Source: Calocera cornea HHB12733
Lineage: Eukaryota > Basidiomycota > Dacrymycetes > Dacrymycetales > Dacrymycetaceae
Reading direction: 5' to 3'
Assembly (NCBI GenBank): GCA_001632435.1
Contig: KV423972.1
Span: 108,797-172,796 of the forward strand
DNA: 64,000 nt
This document shows, in pieces, positions 11,560 through 22,084 of this stretch. How positions within the stretch are numbered: position 1 is the stretch's first letter; every line of letters starts with the position of its first letter. The notes below the pieces were generated by a model that saw nothing but the letters and a program-made list of their open reading frames with translations, searched no databases and had not been told where the DNA came from. Both the position numbers and the translations under genes were made by a program.

Positions 11560-13729
11560 ATGCCCCCCAATCCTGGAATGGCTGGCGATCCGTCTCTCGC
11601 AGCCATCGCTTCAAATTGGATTTTCAAGTTCAACAGTGCAAGAAGAGCTCGGGAACCTGCATCGGCAATGGCGGAGCTGTTCAGTCCGGATCCTTGGTGG
11701 AGAGATCATCTGGCGCTCACATGGGATCTGCGTACATTCCATGGCCTCTCAGATATCTTGGGATTCCTAGCCGGAACGCTCTCGAGAGCGGGCACAGGTC
11801 CAATCACCCTGGCGCCGCACTCGGGCCAGCTGGTCCAGATGGGGGGTCAGATTTCTTTCATATACGCCAGCTTCACATTCGTCACCAAGTTTGCGACATG
11901 CTCTGGTGGCGTGAAGCTACTTCAGGGGCAGGATGGACACTGGCGCGCGTGGAACGTGTACACGAGGATAGAAGAGCTGAAGGGGTGTGCGCAGGACCTT
12001 CAACGTCTTAATATACGGGACTCGCAGGTCGACGATGATTTCGACGTGGTCATTCTCGGGGGCGGACAATGTGGTCTTCAGCTGGCGGCTGCATCAAGGG
12101 CGATCGGGATGCGGGTCTTGATCGTAGAGCAGAACGCAAGGCTGGGAGACCAATGGCGACGGCATTATGACCCGCTACGGCTGCATCTGCCGAAGCAACA
12201 CTGTGAGGCACCAGCAGTCTGATGACAAGAAACACTGACGTCCATTCAGCCCAGTTTCTTTACAGGTCATTTCCTCCTTCGACGCCTCTGTATCCTTCGA
12301 AGGACGATATCGCCATGTTTCTGGAGCAGTACTCGCAGACGTGCCATCTGAACGTGCTCTATTCGTCTCGGGTGCAAAATGCGACATTCGACGATAGCAG
12401 CAATACTTGGGTGCTCGACGTTCTGCAGTCAGGTGGATCGAGCAGACTAGTCAGATCCAGCCATGTGGTGCTTGCAACCGGTATCCTCGGAGCCTTGCCA
12501 GTGATGCCCAATCTATCTGGAAAGGTGCATGTGCAGAGCCAGCGGTACATGATGCTCGTCGCTGACTGATAGGCTGTAGTCGGTGTATAGAGGAGCCAGT
12601 CTTCATTCCGTGGAGTACAAGAATGGCGCCCATTGGAGAGGGAAGCGAGCCATCGTCGTCGGCGCAGGTACATCCGGACATGACATTGCCGAGGATTTGC
12701 ATCGTCATGGCGCCCACGTGCTGATGGTTCAACGCAGTCCGACGGCTGTAGTGTCCAAGCACCTAGCGTCGATATACTTCGCGCGTATGCACATCATTGT
12801 TCGTACATAGGCTTGCCTGACAACTGATCTTGCGCAGAACATTACCAGGAGGGCATATCACCTGACACGGTAGATCGAGCACTTGAGTCAACACCGGTTT
12901 TACTGAATCGCGAACTGGCCGCCGCCGCCGCAAGTTACATGCAGCAAATGGACGCCCCGCTGCGAGCGGGCCTAGGCAGAGCAGGTTTCCTTTTCAGGCA
13001 CCCCGATCCTGCAGAAATGCTATACGAACGATTTGGTGCGATTGCTCGTTGCCGATGTTGAGTTATGAGGGCTAACTCGTGAAAGGCGGATATTATGTCG
13101 ACACTGGTGAGCCATTTGATGCAGCGTGATTCGATACATTGGCTGATGGCAGGACAGGCTGCTCCGAGCTGTAGGCCGCATCATCGGTAGAACAGGTATG
13201 TTGGAGGCTGACATAGTAGCAGGATCATCGAAGGAAAGATCAATATCAAAGCCGGGATTCCTCTCACGTCGTTTACACAACGTGGGCTTCGTTTCGCCGA
13301 CGGCTCGGAGGTATTCGCCGACCTGATCGTCTTCGCGACTGGGTGAGCGTCGTGTTCCGCTAACGAGCATATGGGCTGAGCGATGGAAAGCTTCGAGACA
13401 AGCGGTATGCGCGCGCTGGCAGGACAACTCGTCGGAGCTGGAATAGGTGACACACTGAGGGAGCCGTGGGGTCTGGACGAAGAGGGCGAAGTCAAGGCGG
13501 TTTGGCGCAGTAGCGGGCGTAAGCATGCATCCCTGCAATGAGTTTCGACTGCTGATAGCTCGTAGATCCACACTTGTGGTATCATGGTGGAGACTTCAAA
13601 GCTGCGAGATATTGTGCATTCGAGAGCTTCTCTGGTGTATGGTATATTGATTTTGTGGTAGATTCAAAACTGGTTGCGCTGCAGATTCTTGCAACGAAGC
13701 TCGGCATCCTGGACCGATATCAGAGCTGA
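11560..13729 (+). CDS. Flavin-containing monooxygenase-like FAD/NAD(P)-binding protein
   Basis: Ten exons: 11560-12202, 12250-12524, 12580-12784, 12838-13035, 13086-13106, 13158-13170, 13223-13342, 13391-13518, 13566-13613, 13662-13729; 572 residues. An NTF2-like N-terminal part (about 1-150) precedes an FAD Rossmann motif VVILGGGQCG (about 163-172), the FMO-type stretch LHLPKQHCSQFLYRSFP-like across intron 1, an NAD(P) motif IVVGAGTSGHD (about 331-341), and FATGFETSG near the end. This is the class-B-like oxygenase architecture widespread in Agaricomycetes; substrate unknown, role in detoxification or secondary metabolism inferred. Exons 5 and 6 are 21 and 13 bp, yet frame and the motif GGYYVDTG-CSEL are kept. 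The in-frame GTG at 11539 was rejected in favour of the ATG. The gene is convergent with the dolichyl-diphosphatase, 78 bp apart. Confidence 0.88.
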
Positions 13730-13807
13730 CCATTCCTCACGAATTGTTTTCCTTGCCGTGCAACTGTATACCTACCCAGTTTCATAACCGAAGAAGCAGA
13801 GATATCA

Positions 13808-14671
13808 CTAGATCTTCTTGTCCTTCCTCTTCCTGTCCCATTCAATCTTCCACACTCCCCACTCGGCATCTGTTCCGCCATCGGACCACACGGCCCAGCT
13901 GTCTCGTATCCGGAACCGCGAGGCAACATCGGATTGGAGGAACCACGTTCGCCATGTACCGAAGAATGAAGATGGATAGAATACTGGCAGGTATTCAACG
14001 AGGATGTACCAGATCGCGCCGATCGCGACTCCGATCCCGGCACCTGCCGTTACTTGGAAGACGGTATGGTATGTGAGATGATATCTACCCAAGCATTAAT
14101 ACGTTCGCCCGAAAGCACCAAAAAGAACGAACCTTGAATAGCAAACAGCTGCGCTCCAAATCGGTACACCGACATACAGAATTATCTTCCTGGTCTTTGA
14201 GAGGGGATCTTGAAGACGTCCCATCGGCGTCTCCCGGAACCATAGATGCAGTACGAGGAACGCGACAAAGTAGCCCATAAACTGGCTGTGAGACGAGGGA
14301 AATCCATAGCCGGTACCGACGTAGTCTGTCGTCATATGCGAGCCTGCGTGGATGGAACTTGAAGCCTGAAACGTACCCATGGGCCGCTCCCGCTTGAACA
14401 TACGCTTCAGGATCCAGTTCACGCCTTCACAGCCGAGCTGTCCGGCGAACATAGTAGATATAAGCAGCTCCCGTCGCAGCAGAACCACGATCGTATACAT
14501 CGACACCAGAATCATGGGGCTGAGCGTGAGAAGGGCGAGTAGTCGCCCGACAGGGTCGTTTGGGTCATCTGCGACCGGTTAGCCTTAGGCAGGATCCCAA
14601 TGGCCAGGCTTACAAAGAACATGCGTCAAGCTGAGCGACTCTAAATGAACTTGCTGCTGGTAGACGCTCAT
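13808..14671 (-). CDS. CAX4: Dolichyl-diphosphatase (Cax4/DOLPP1-like), PAP2 family
   Basis: Exons 14671-14614, 14568-14133 and 14084-13808, 256 residues. The enzyme removes a phosphate from dolichyl diphosphate on the ER luminal face, recycling the lipid carrier of N-glycosylation. The N-terminus LSLTHVLYDDPNDPVGRLL is typical of this subfamily. PAP2 motifs are KRMFKRERP (about 75-83), GYGFPSSHSQFMGYF (about 107-121, with the SSHS form that separates dolichyl-diphosphatases from the SGHS lipid phosphatases) and SRYHLTYHT (about 164-172). Four to five hydrophobic helices are visible. The C-terminus is long and basic (KRKDKKI). Both introns are 45-48 bp with GT-AG borders. The size matches the family. 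Confident call. Confidence 0.93.
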
Positions 14672-15006
14672 CGTCGAGCAGATATTCGAAGCCCAGAGTC
14701 AAACGGCTTCTGGGAAGGAGAAGAGAGGAGACATCACTGGTGCCCTGACCGCTCTAACGTGTGACGTAACGTGGAAGCGCGTCCCTAATTCGGACTCCGA
14801 CGCGCGACGCGTTCCGTACATCCGACGACGACTACTCTCTCTGGTCTGACCATCTGGCTTCGCGTCTTTGCTTGATATCTTCGACATCATTCTGATCGTT
14901 ACTAAAGCTGATATGCCTGGAAGCACACGACTGTTCACGGGAACTGGTACTCTCTCATGGCACTGAGGCAACTCGTGAGCTGAAGTGAAGGCAGCGTGCT
15001 TCACGA
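14672..15006. other. Intergenic, divergent promoter region
   Basis: This 335-bp gap separates the start codons of the divergently transcribed dolichyl-diphosphatase and BRCT-like genes. I see no repeats or ORFs that can be supported. Confidence 0.5.
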
Positions 15007-16071
15007 TGTCTGTGCCTGCGCATGCCGTGCTTTGCTGGCGTAAAGGTCGTTCTAGGTTAACTCAAAGCACGCTTTACCGTCCATCTAGAATTGTCTGGCG
15101 GCAACATCGGTGATGATCGACAAGCGGATTACATCTTTTGCGGGAGGCTTAATGATCCATCACTGGCTCGGTAAGGAACGACTGTCGAATGGCTTGACTC
15201 AACTAAAGGCTGCATATATGCGCTCGAACAGGCTTGATTCGACATCTCCCAAAGTATGTGTTTGGATTATCAGCTGGGGATTTCTCTCAATTCGATTAGG
15301 CAATATATCACTGGAAATGGATCGAAGACGCTATGGCGATGGGCGGTCCTACGCCCTCGTTAGCCAAATATGTTTTGCACGGTCAGTCAGAGGCACTGCA
15401 AGAGTACCCGCCAGACGAGGCATCATGGCTGATAGTGATCAGCCCGTGGGATCCGTCGGCCCTCCTTTCTTGTCTTTCCTCCGTCCATCTTGCAGAGCAA
15501 GTCCGAGCAAGTGGGGTTGCCAGTCTCTGCCGAGACGCTCGATGGAGGGGCCAAGCCCGCCACTGCTCCTGGCGACACTGCGTCCGACCCCGAGATCGAA
15601 CACGATCTACATAACACCAACGATAATCATCAGACATCCACTGACACTCAAGTGTCTAGGGATGGAGGCGATAAGGAGGATGTTATAACGGAGGACGAGA
15701 ATTCTAGAGCTCTGGAGGTATCAGACCTCGCTCAGGAGGAGGTCGCCGTCCCGCTCGATACCGTATACATCCCGCGCCAGTTAGCTGTTACATTGGAGCC
15801 CGTATCCTCGAAGCAACCGGCAATGTATCTTCCAAACCTGCCGTCAAATACAGGCTTGGCTGAACTGATCACGTATGTCATTTCAATCACTTGTCTTAGC
15901 TGTGGTATGCTGATATCCGGTCTTAGGGCACCAGCGTTATCGAAGACTTCCATCACAAGCCTTCTCGAAAGCGAAACGTCCAGGACGACGGGCGTGAAGT
16001 TAATCAGGTTCGCCATTGGAGCAGAGCACGAGGGAAGACGTTTCAATGCACAACGGCGTCGCTGCGTCTGA
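15007..16071 (+). CDS. BRCT-like domain protein, otherwise unrecognised
   Basis: Reconstructed exons 15007-15040, 15089-15170, 15232-15253, 15300-15434, 15496-15872 and 15927-16071 give 264 residues in one frame. Residues about 12-65 look like a BRCT fold: QLSGGNIGDDRQADYIFCG with the glycine pair and the buried ADYI strand, then AIYHWKWIEDAMAMGG with the conserved Trp near the C-terminal helix. BRCT domains mediate phosphopeptide or protein binding in DNA-damage and telomere proteins. The rest is acidic and disordered, followed by an unrecognised C-terminal segment (about 170-264). No single long ORF covers the gene. An alternative shorter model would start at ATG 15425 and drop the BRCT-like part. 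The exact donor at 15435 is the weakest splice site. Moderate confidence in the domain, low in function. Confidence 0.55.
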
Positions 16072-16284
16072 CTACATTGCCTTGTAATGCACGTGCTTAA
16101 CGCAAAATGAATTTAGATGCAATAGATTGGAGCCTTCATCGACCCAGTTCCAAAGGTCCTGGCATTGTCAAACTCAGTACATGTTAAGGGTTAACAGTGC
16201 CATCTTGATTAAGAAAGTCGATTGCTGTCGCTAGGCACTAAGCGGATGTCATTCAGAAGGTCTCTTCATACACATATTCAAGAA

Positions 16285-17565
16285 TCATACACGGAGGATT
16301 TGTTCTACGAATGTCGTTCCTGCTGCTTCTATGAGCACCATCGTTTCTTCTAGATCCACAGCAACATCGGTGTCGCCCATCAGCTCGAGGCTCTCTAACG
16401 GCATCGGTTTGTTGTACTGGTCACCCTTGAAAAGACCAGTATAGCGTGGCCACAGTGGTTTGATAGTGTGGCGAGGCCATGCTGCGCAGTTCTTGACCCG
16501 AAAGACTCGCAAGCGTGGAAGGGGGAAGTCCAAAACATGATGTTCTGCTAGTACCGTTCCTTTGATGGGTGATCCTAAGAAGTCGACAAAGCGTGCGACT
16601 TCACGCGTTCCCTCGATCGTGAAGGACTCCACTGGTACATGATTAAGGGCAGAGAGCGTTGCGAGGAGGCGCAGGCTAAACATGGTAATATCCCACGCAG
16701 AGCCATGCATCAAGGAAGGCTTGTAGACAATATTTTTCGGCGTGGAATCGTGCAAATATTCGTGCAATAGAGACACGCGTTGTAACGCAGGCGTCCCGAT
16801 CCCCCTGCTGAACCATACAGACAAATTCCGCACGGGGTTGTCAGCTCCTGCAAGTGCTCTAGCCTTTTGTCTGGGTCATGAGCGCCCCGATGGCCGAGGC
16901 GATCGGAGATTTGACAGTTCGGCATACGCAGCCTCTCCAAGAGAGGGGCCGATGCAAGGAGTCGCCATGCTGCATCATAATTGTCAACCGTCATCGATCC
17001 AAGTTCCAGAGATGTAAGAGCCATGAGTCTCGAAGACGGAGGAAAGTTCACCGAAACGTGGGACGACGCAGACCCAAGGTCGATTTTGAGATTGCGCACT
17101 CGGTCTAGATGTGGTTCCATTACCTGGAGTGCCAATGAGGCGTCGAAGTCGATTGTCGGAAACAGGTCGACAGATATGAGACTGTTTTTGGAGCGGGTGA
17201 GCCATAGACGAGCTCGCTCGATAGTTAGGGGTCCATGAATGTCGATTAGCGTCCAAAGGCACGGCGTGTCCAAAGCGATCGCGCGCCAACGCTCGTTCAC
17301 ACGAGTGAAGACGTCGGTGCATGACGTTTCCAACGTTGCGCTCGATAGTGTCGCTCTCTTGGGCGTGTGCTAAGAGGAAGATATCGGACAGGAGCTCAGT
17401 CGGAAGGCGATCAATATAGCATTGATCTGGACGCGTCTGCTGATTTTCGTCACGATCCGTCCGCAGGTTGCTGTTACCAACAGAGGGCTGCTGCAACTCG
17501 GTAGCTGTTAGATAGGTTGTATCTGGAATAACACTCATCGAGCTTACAGCGTGGGATTCTGACAT
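16285..17565 (-). pseudogene. F-box protein gene with two frame breaks
   Basis: The N-terminal frame carries an F-box signature CYIDRLPTELLSDIFLLA shared with the other F-box copies in the window. Near 17345 the homology moves to another frame (TSCTDVFTRVNERWRAIALD, then TPCLWTLIDIHG), with no GT-AG intron able to join them without losing F-box residues. It moves again between about 16830 and 16910, to a frame that runs to the stop at 16285 with LRR-like content. The second shift could be an intron starting at GTCAAATC; the first cannot. F-box proteins are substrate adaptors of SCF ubiquitin ligases. Either this copy is a pseudogene or the assembly has an indel. The start at 17565 is provisional. 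Confidence 0.6.
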
Positions 17566-18800
17566 CGCGTGCGTGCCCGAGCGAATGGAGTTTCTCTCGA
17601 TGGACGCCAGTCGTGACAAGAGGAAGCTGATGAAAGAGGACGACGTCACATGCACGGGCCGCTTTATCTGGCCGTTGACGTAATGACACCAACCGCCCTC
17701 GCGTCGTAACTAGCTGCACCGCCTTGTCGTCATCCAGGCCGGTTGTTGACATTCAATGAGTCAAGCTATTTCTATTAAATCTGCTTCTTCGTAAGACGTG
17801 TGATTGTTAATAGGCGGGAAGTTTCACCGTGTTGGACTCGTCTCTAATGACCGCGAATACACCTTCCTTATTCGGCCATCCTGGTTCGGATATGCCATGA
17901 TGCGCTTGCGATACATATTAAACTGCACATGAGCACAGTTCACAGGAAGGAATTGGGCTGTGTGCATGGCCATAGCACGACGATCAAGAAGTTTCATCAG
18001 CATACGAAAGAAGTGCACAGACACGAAGCGCAAGGGACTGTTCCCGCGGACTGACGTAACTTCTTTCCTCACCTTTGCTAGCGAGGAACGCCTTACCCAA
18101 TTTGCGGCCATAATTAGCTCGCCGTGAGCTTATACCGACACCGACTTGCAGGTGGGGTTCTCGGTGTTGTACTGCATACAATTTCCTCTCAGAGTCGTCA
18201 TCGCGAACAATCCATTTCAGCACGAGTCTATAGATGATGCACACAGCATGGAGCCGCAGGCCGCTACTGTATACTAGTACCTCTCCGCAAAGCGATCCCA
18301 TTACTCCTTGCTACTCGATCACCACGAATTGCCCGCACCAGTGCCCGCGGGAAGCCACGGACAGAAGCCGCCCCATTATGAGCTTGTCAGGAAGAAGCAG
18401 AACAGCGTTGTTGTTGATCATGAGCCTCCCCGATACCGGAGCATCGGAGCATCGGAGGTGCGCCCTCGCGCCGTTCACCGTTCATCCGCGGGATTCGGGG
18501 TTCGGCGGTGCGGCTGCGCTCTGTGATGATAAGCTTGGCTTATGCTTATCCCCGAGTCATGGTCAGCAGAATCAGCACTGTGCTATTGGCAGTACGGGGG
18601 ATCGGCGAGGCTCACCACAGCACACAAATGAAGTGATCTAGTAGCAGAGGGGGTTTGCGGGGCTTCGGGCTGCGGATCAGAAGCCCCACCTTGGGCGGGA
18701 AGGCGGGAAGCCGAGAAGCAGGAAGCCGCGGGAGGGAGCAGCGCAGGTGTTCAGGAACGCTCTTGCACGTTGATCCAAATCAACGATCGTAGCTAGGATC

Positions 18801-18860
18801 GCAGTCAGTATTCGTAGGTCGCAGTCAGGATTCGTAGGTCGCAGTTAGGCATCGCAGCCG
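18801..18860. repeat. 20-bp tandem repeat, two units and a partial third
   Basis: Units GCAGTCAGTATTCGTAGGTC (18801-18820) and GCAGTCAGGATTCGTAGGTC (18821-18840) differ at one base. A decayed third unit follows. Confidence 0.7.
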
Positions 18861-19111
18861 GGGAGAGTCGCAGTGCAGAGCATGGCTCGTGCTCCTGATT
18901 AGGCATCAGACGGGCCAGAAGAGGCAGGTTCTGATAAGCTGCGCTGAGTGGGTAAATGGGAGATGATGTAGATGGGTGATCGGCTGATTAGATTACCGGT
19001 GCTGGGCTGTTGGGTGCTGCATTGAGATTCGCAGCCAGGATAGAATGTAGGCTCGGCGTGTGGGGCTCGTTAACCCCGGGGGTGGTACGATGTTCCTGTA
19101 TCGTGTCCCAA

Positions 19112-19317
19112 ATCTCCGAGAACAACATATCTGTATTGGATTCCCTGGGGAAAAGGAATCTCCTAGGAACCACATCGCAATATTAGTTTCGTCGAGAAAG
19201 CAATGAGACACGAATCTCCGAAGACAACATTACTGTATTAGCTTCGTTAAGAAAAGACATCTCCGAGGACAACATTATTGTAGCTTACTAGTTTCGCCGA
19301 GAAGAGAAATGAGACAC
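19112..19317. repeat. Degenerate tandem repeat of about 46-55 bp, four units
   Basis: Units begin at about 19112, 19158, 19213 and 19259, each with an ATCTCC(G/T)AG.ACAACAT-like head, an A/T-rich middle, and a TTCGTCGAGAA-like tail. Units 2 and 4 also end with AATGAGACAC. Spacing is 46, 55 and 46 bp. Confidence 0.65.
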
Positions 19318-20498
19318 AGCAGTGGGATTAGCGTACTGCCAGTGGACTGTATGTTGATTTGTACCGAAACTGGAGGCGGGCAGTCGTGCGACCAGGCGAG
19401 AGCAAGGCAGAAACGTGTTGAACACGATTAGGTAATCAGGGCGGCCGGGACGTGAGCCAATCAAAGCGCGGCGTGCCTCAAGTACTCAATTCTAAATGTA
19501 CCACGCAGTCGGAGTACAGTAGTACCAGAGCCAGAAGCTTGGCGCCGCGGAGTCAGGGGAGATGCGAAAGGAAAGGAGGAGCGAATGAGGTCGGTCAGCT
19601 GGGTGGGGCTACCTAGGAGCTCTGACGCGCGATTCGCGAAACTGGCTGGCCGCCGGGGAGCGCAACAGATTCGGACTGCATAGAAGGGCGGGCGGGACAG
19701 GGGTGCTGACGAGCAGAATGCATGTCGGAGCCGCTGGTGCGGCGAGAAAGAGGATATTCTGAACAGTTCCTTCCGAGGGGGCGAAGTTCGCGCGCGCGCG
19801 GGAAGGGGGACGCAGACAAAGGCGCGCACATGAGGGATGCAATGGCGGGTAGTAGTGTGAATTAGGATGATGTTGCGAGTGGACATCCGTGCTGGCACAT
19901 CAGAGGGGGACAAAGGTCGCCTGCGGGACATGGTGATGATGACACGGCGGCGTAGGGTAAGTGCTGGTGGCCTTTGTTGTGCCCCCCAGTTGGTCACCAC
20001 GTGCTGAAACACATGGTTGCGCGGGTAGAGTTTGGGAGGATTAGGTACGCCCCCGTTGTGCTGTTGTCAATGAAGCTGGCAAGGCACCGCTCTTTCACTG
20101 CACCCGTCAGTAGTCAAAGGGCAGCCGCAATTACTGATTACCTGACGGGCGGCCAGCAACACCGCCATCAGCAACCTGACCGCCCTTGTTATCTGAAAGA
20201 TTTGTACAGAACGGCGGCACCACACCACACCACAGGCACGGACACGCGCATCAACATCATCCCTTACAACAGCCCAGGCCACAATCCTCGCTCACGTCGA
20301 GACACACTACTTATACTCCGGCTGTCTTAGCTCCTCGTCCCCACCGAGACACACCCACCCGTCGAGCTCATCGTCGCATGATCCCTGGCTAGAGAGACAA
20401 CGCACACCGAGGAGCATCCCAGTCATACCAGTCCCACCCCCAATCCCTCCGGCGCTCCCCTATACCTGTATCCCACAACTACCAGTATACCACAAGTC

Positions 20499-21297
20499 AT
20501 GGTCTCTCCCGCGGAATCGATGGGCTACTCGGCGCTGTTCACGGCTGGCCTAGCGAACTGCGCGACCCCGCGCGCCGCCCTAGACCACCCCCTTCCCCCC
20601 ACCCCGCGGTTCAACCTCGCCGATCGCCGGCGCACCCCGCCCCCAACGCCGCTCATCATCCCCCCCCTCCCCCCCGTACCCGTCCTCCCCGCTCGCGGTC
20701 TCACCACGATGCCCGCGCGCGCCACCCACTCCCATTTCGCCGCAGGGCGCAAGTCCGCTCGCGGCTCCGTCAGCAGGAGGAGGAGCATCGCCCGCTCCCC
20801 GCAGGCGGCGCTCAAGAGCCCAGGGTGGAAGGAGGCGCGCCGGGAGCTTCATGTTCGGCGCGCGAGGGATAGGGAGAGTGGGGAGAACTGGGCTGGTGCT
20901 GTTGCGGGAGGCGGGAGGAAGGACGAGGGCACGGGAAGGTTGTGGACCGCCCCGGTGACTGCTTTCACCCGGTACGCTCGCATTCCCACTTGCTTCATTG
21001 TGCACGAGCTGACTTGACGGCAGACTGCGCCAACGCACCCTCCCCCTGACGGGCCCCTCCCCGCCGCCGTCCAAGCCCCTCCCTGCGCTCCCCCCCTCTG
21101 CCTTCCTCGAACCTGTTACGCACTCGCGCTCCCCCTCTCCCTCTGCCCGCTCGCTCAAGGGCGTCCTCACCCACCTCGCGTCCCTGGGCGGGAGGGGTGA
21201 ACGAGAGCGCAAGCCGCTCTCGCCTATTGACATACCCCCGCCGATGAAGAGCTTCTTCTTGATGGATGAGGGGGAGGATGAGGGGATTGTGGTCTGA
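20499..21297 (+). CDS. Hypothetical basic Pro/Ser/Arg-rich protein
   Basis: Exons 20499-20971 and 21024-21297, 248 residues. I do not recognise a family. The protein is Pro-rich early (LIIPPLPPVPVLPARGL), basic in the middle with an SRRRSIARSP motif, and ends in a short acidic tail (SFFLMDEGEDEGIVV) after SPIDIPPPMK. Such short conserved-looking tails are common in fungal regulatory proteins, but I infer nothing specific. The intron (52 bp, GTACGC...GGCAG) restores frame, which supports the model over the long opposite-strand ORFs in the same GC-rich DNA. An octamer minisatellite lies 45 bp after the stop codon. Confidence 0.6.
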
Positions 21298-21342
21298 GCT
21301 CTGTCTGGGTCTGGCCAATGTAAAACTTCTGTATTCATGCTA

Positions 21343-21486
21343 CGTTCAACATTTTCAACACTTCAACACTTCAACACTTCAACACTTCAACACTTCAACA
21401 CTTCAACACTTCAACACTTCAACACTTCAACACGTCAATACCTCAACACTCCAATAGTTCAACACTTTCAACACTTCAACACTTCC
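21343..21486. repeat. 8-bp minisatellite (CTTCAACA)n
   Basis: About 17 copies of an 8-base unit, perfect from about 21357 to 21432 and interrupted towards both ends. It begins 45 bp downstream of a stop codon and may lie in that gene's 3' UTR. Confidence 0.95.
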
Positions 21487-22084
21487 AGCAACGATCAGCA
21501 CTTCAACAATTATTGTTCTATCGCTTGGATCCGCGGTGCACATCGGCTGTGCGGACCGGACCCTCTCTCGACTCTCAATCTCGACTCTCAACGCGGAATT
21601 CTCGCAAGCATGGACTACACTAGACTTGACTAAATTCTGTATATTCTCATCTGCTTGATCTCCCCGTGCCGGTCCCTGGACTCAGGCACGTCGGCACGAC
21701 AACACATTTGTTTCATCACCATCATCCATCACCCATCACCATCATCACCATCGTCATCAGCACCAATCCACACCAATCCACGTTGGCCTGAATGTAGAAC
21801 AGAAAGATACGCATAAAATGTATGCCGCATGTAGCTACAAGGTTTTGCAATGCATTGGTTAACGACTGTGATTGAACGAAAGAACGTCCTATTTTGGCAG
21901 GCAGGGAGGAGGATCGTGTAATTGCCCTCCAACCATGATATTAATGAACGAGGGCGGTTAACTTACCTGAACGAGTGGAAGGGGTTTGAAAGGGTGAATA
22001 CACAGGCAGTGGTAACACCTCAGGTGCAGCCGTGCCTGTTTCCGAACCAGTTAGGCTCATGATACTAGACTCTCCGATATGAGC
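21487..22084. other. Intergenic, no gene seen
   Basis: The stretch contains a CAT/CAC-rich simple-sequence patch at about 21716-21765 and no supported ORF. The lipase 3' end lies at the right border. Confidence 0.5.

Larger units (their letters stand above)
17566..20498. other. Gene-poor stretch with short tandem repeats
   Basis: Nearly 3 kb. ORFs at 17824-18301 and 19461-20012 have no recognisable domain and no codon-pattern support; I do not call them. Two degenerate tandem-repeat tracts (18801-18860 and 19112-19317) are listed separately. The last 200 bp before 20499 probably hold the promoter of the next gene. Confidence 0.5.

Noticed and set aside
17824..18301. Two overlapping minus-strand ORFs (about 95-105 residues)
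   Set aside because: No domain, no convincing splice joining them, and no similarity to the neighbouring F-box copies.
19461..20012. 183-residue minus-strand ORF
   Set aside because: Arg/Pro/Ser-rich, no domain, no conserved splice sites, surrounded by repeat-rich DNA.
20580..21338. 252-residue minus-strand ORF
   Set aside because: Opposite the 20499-21297 gene, whose intron restores frame; this ORF crosses that intron with no homology.
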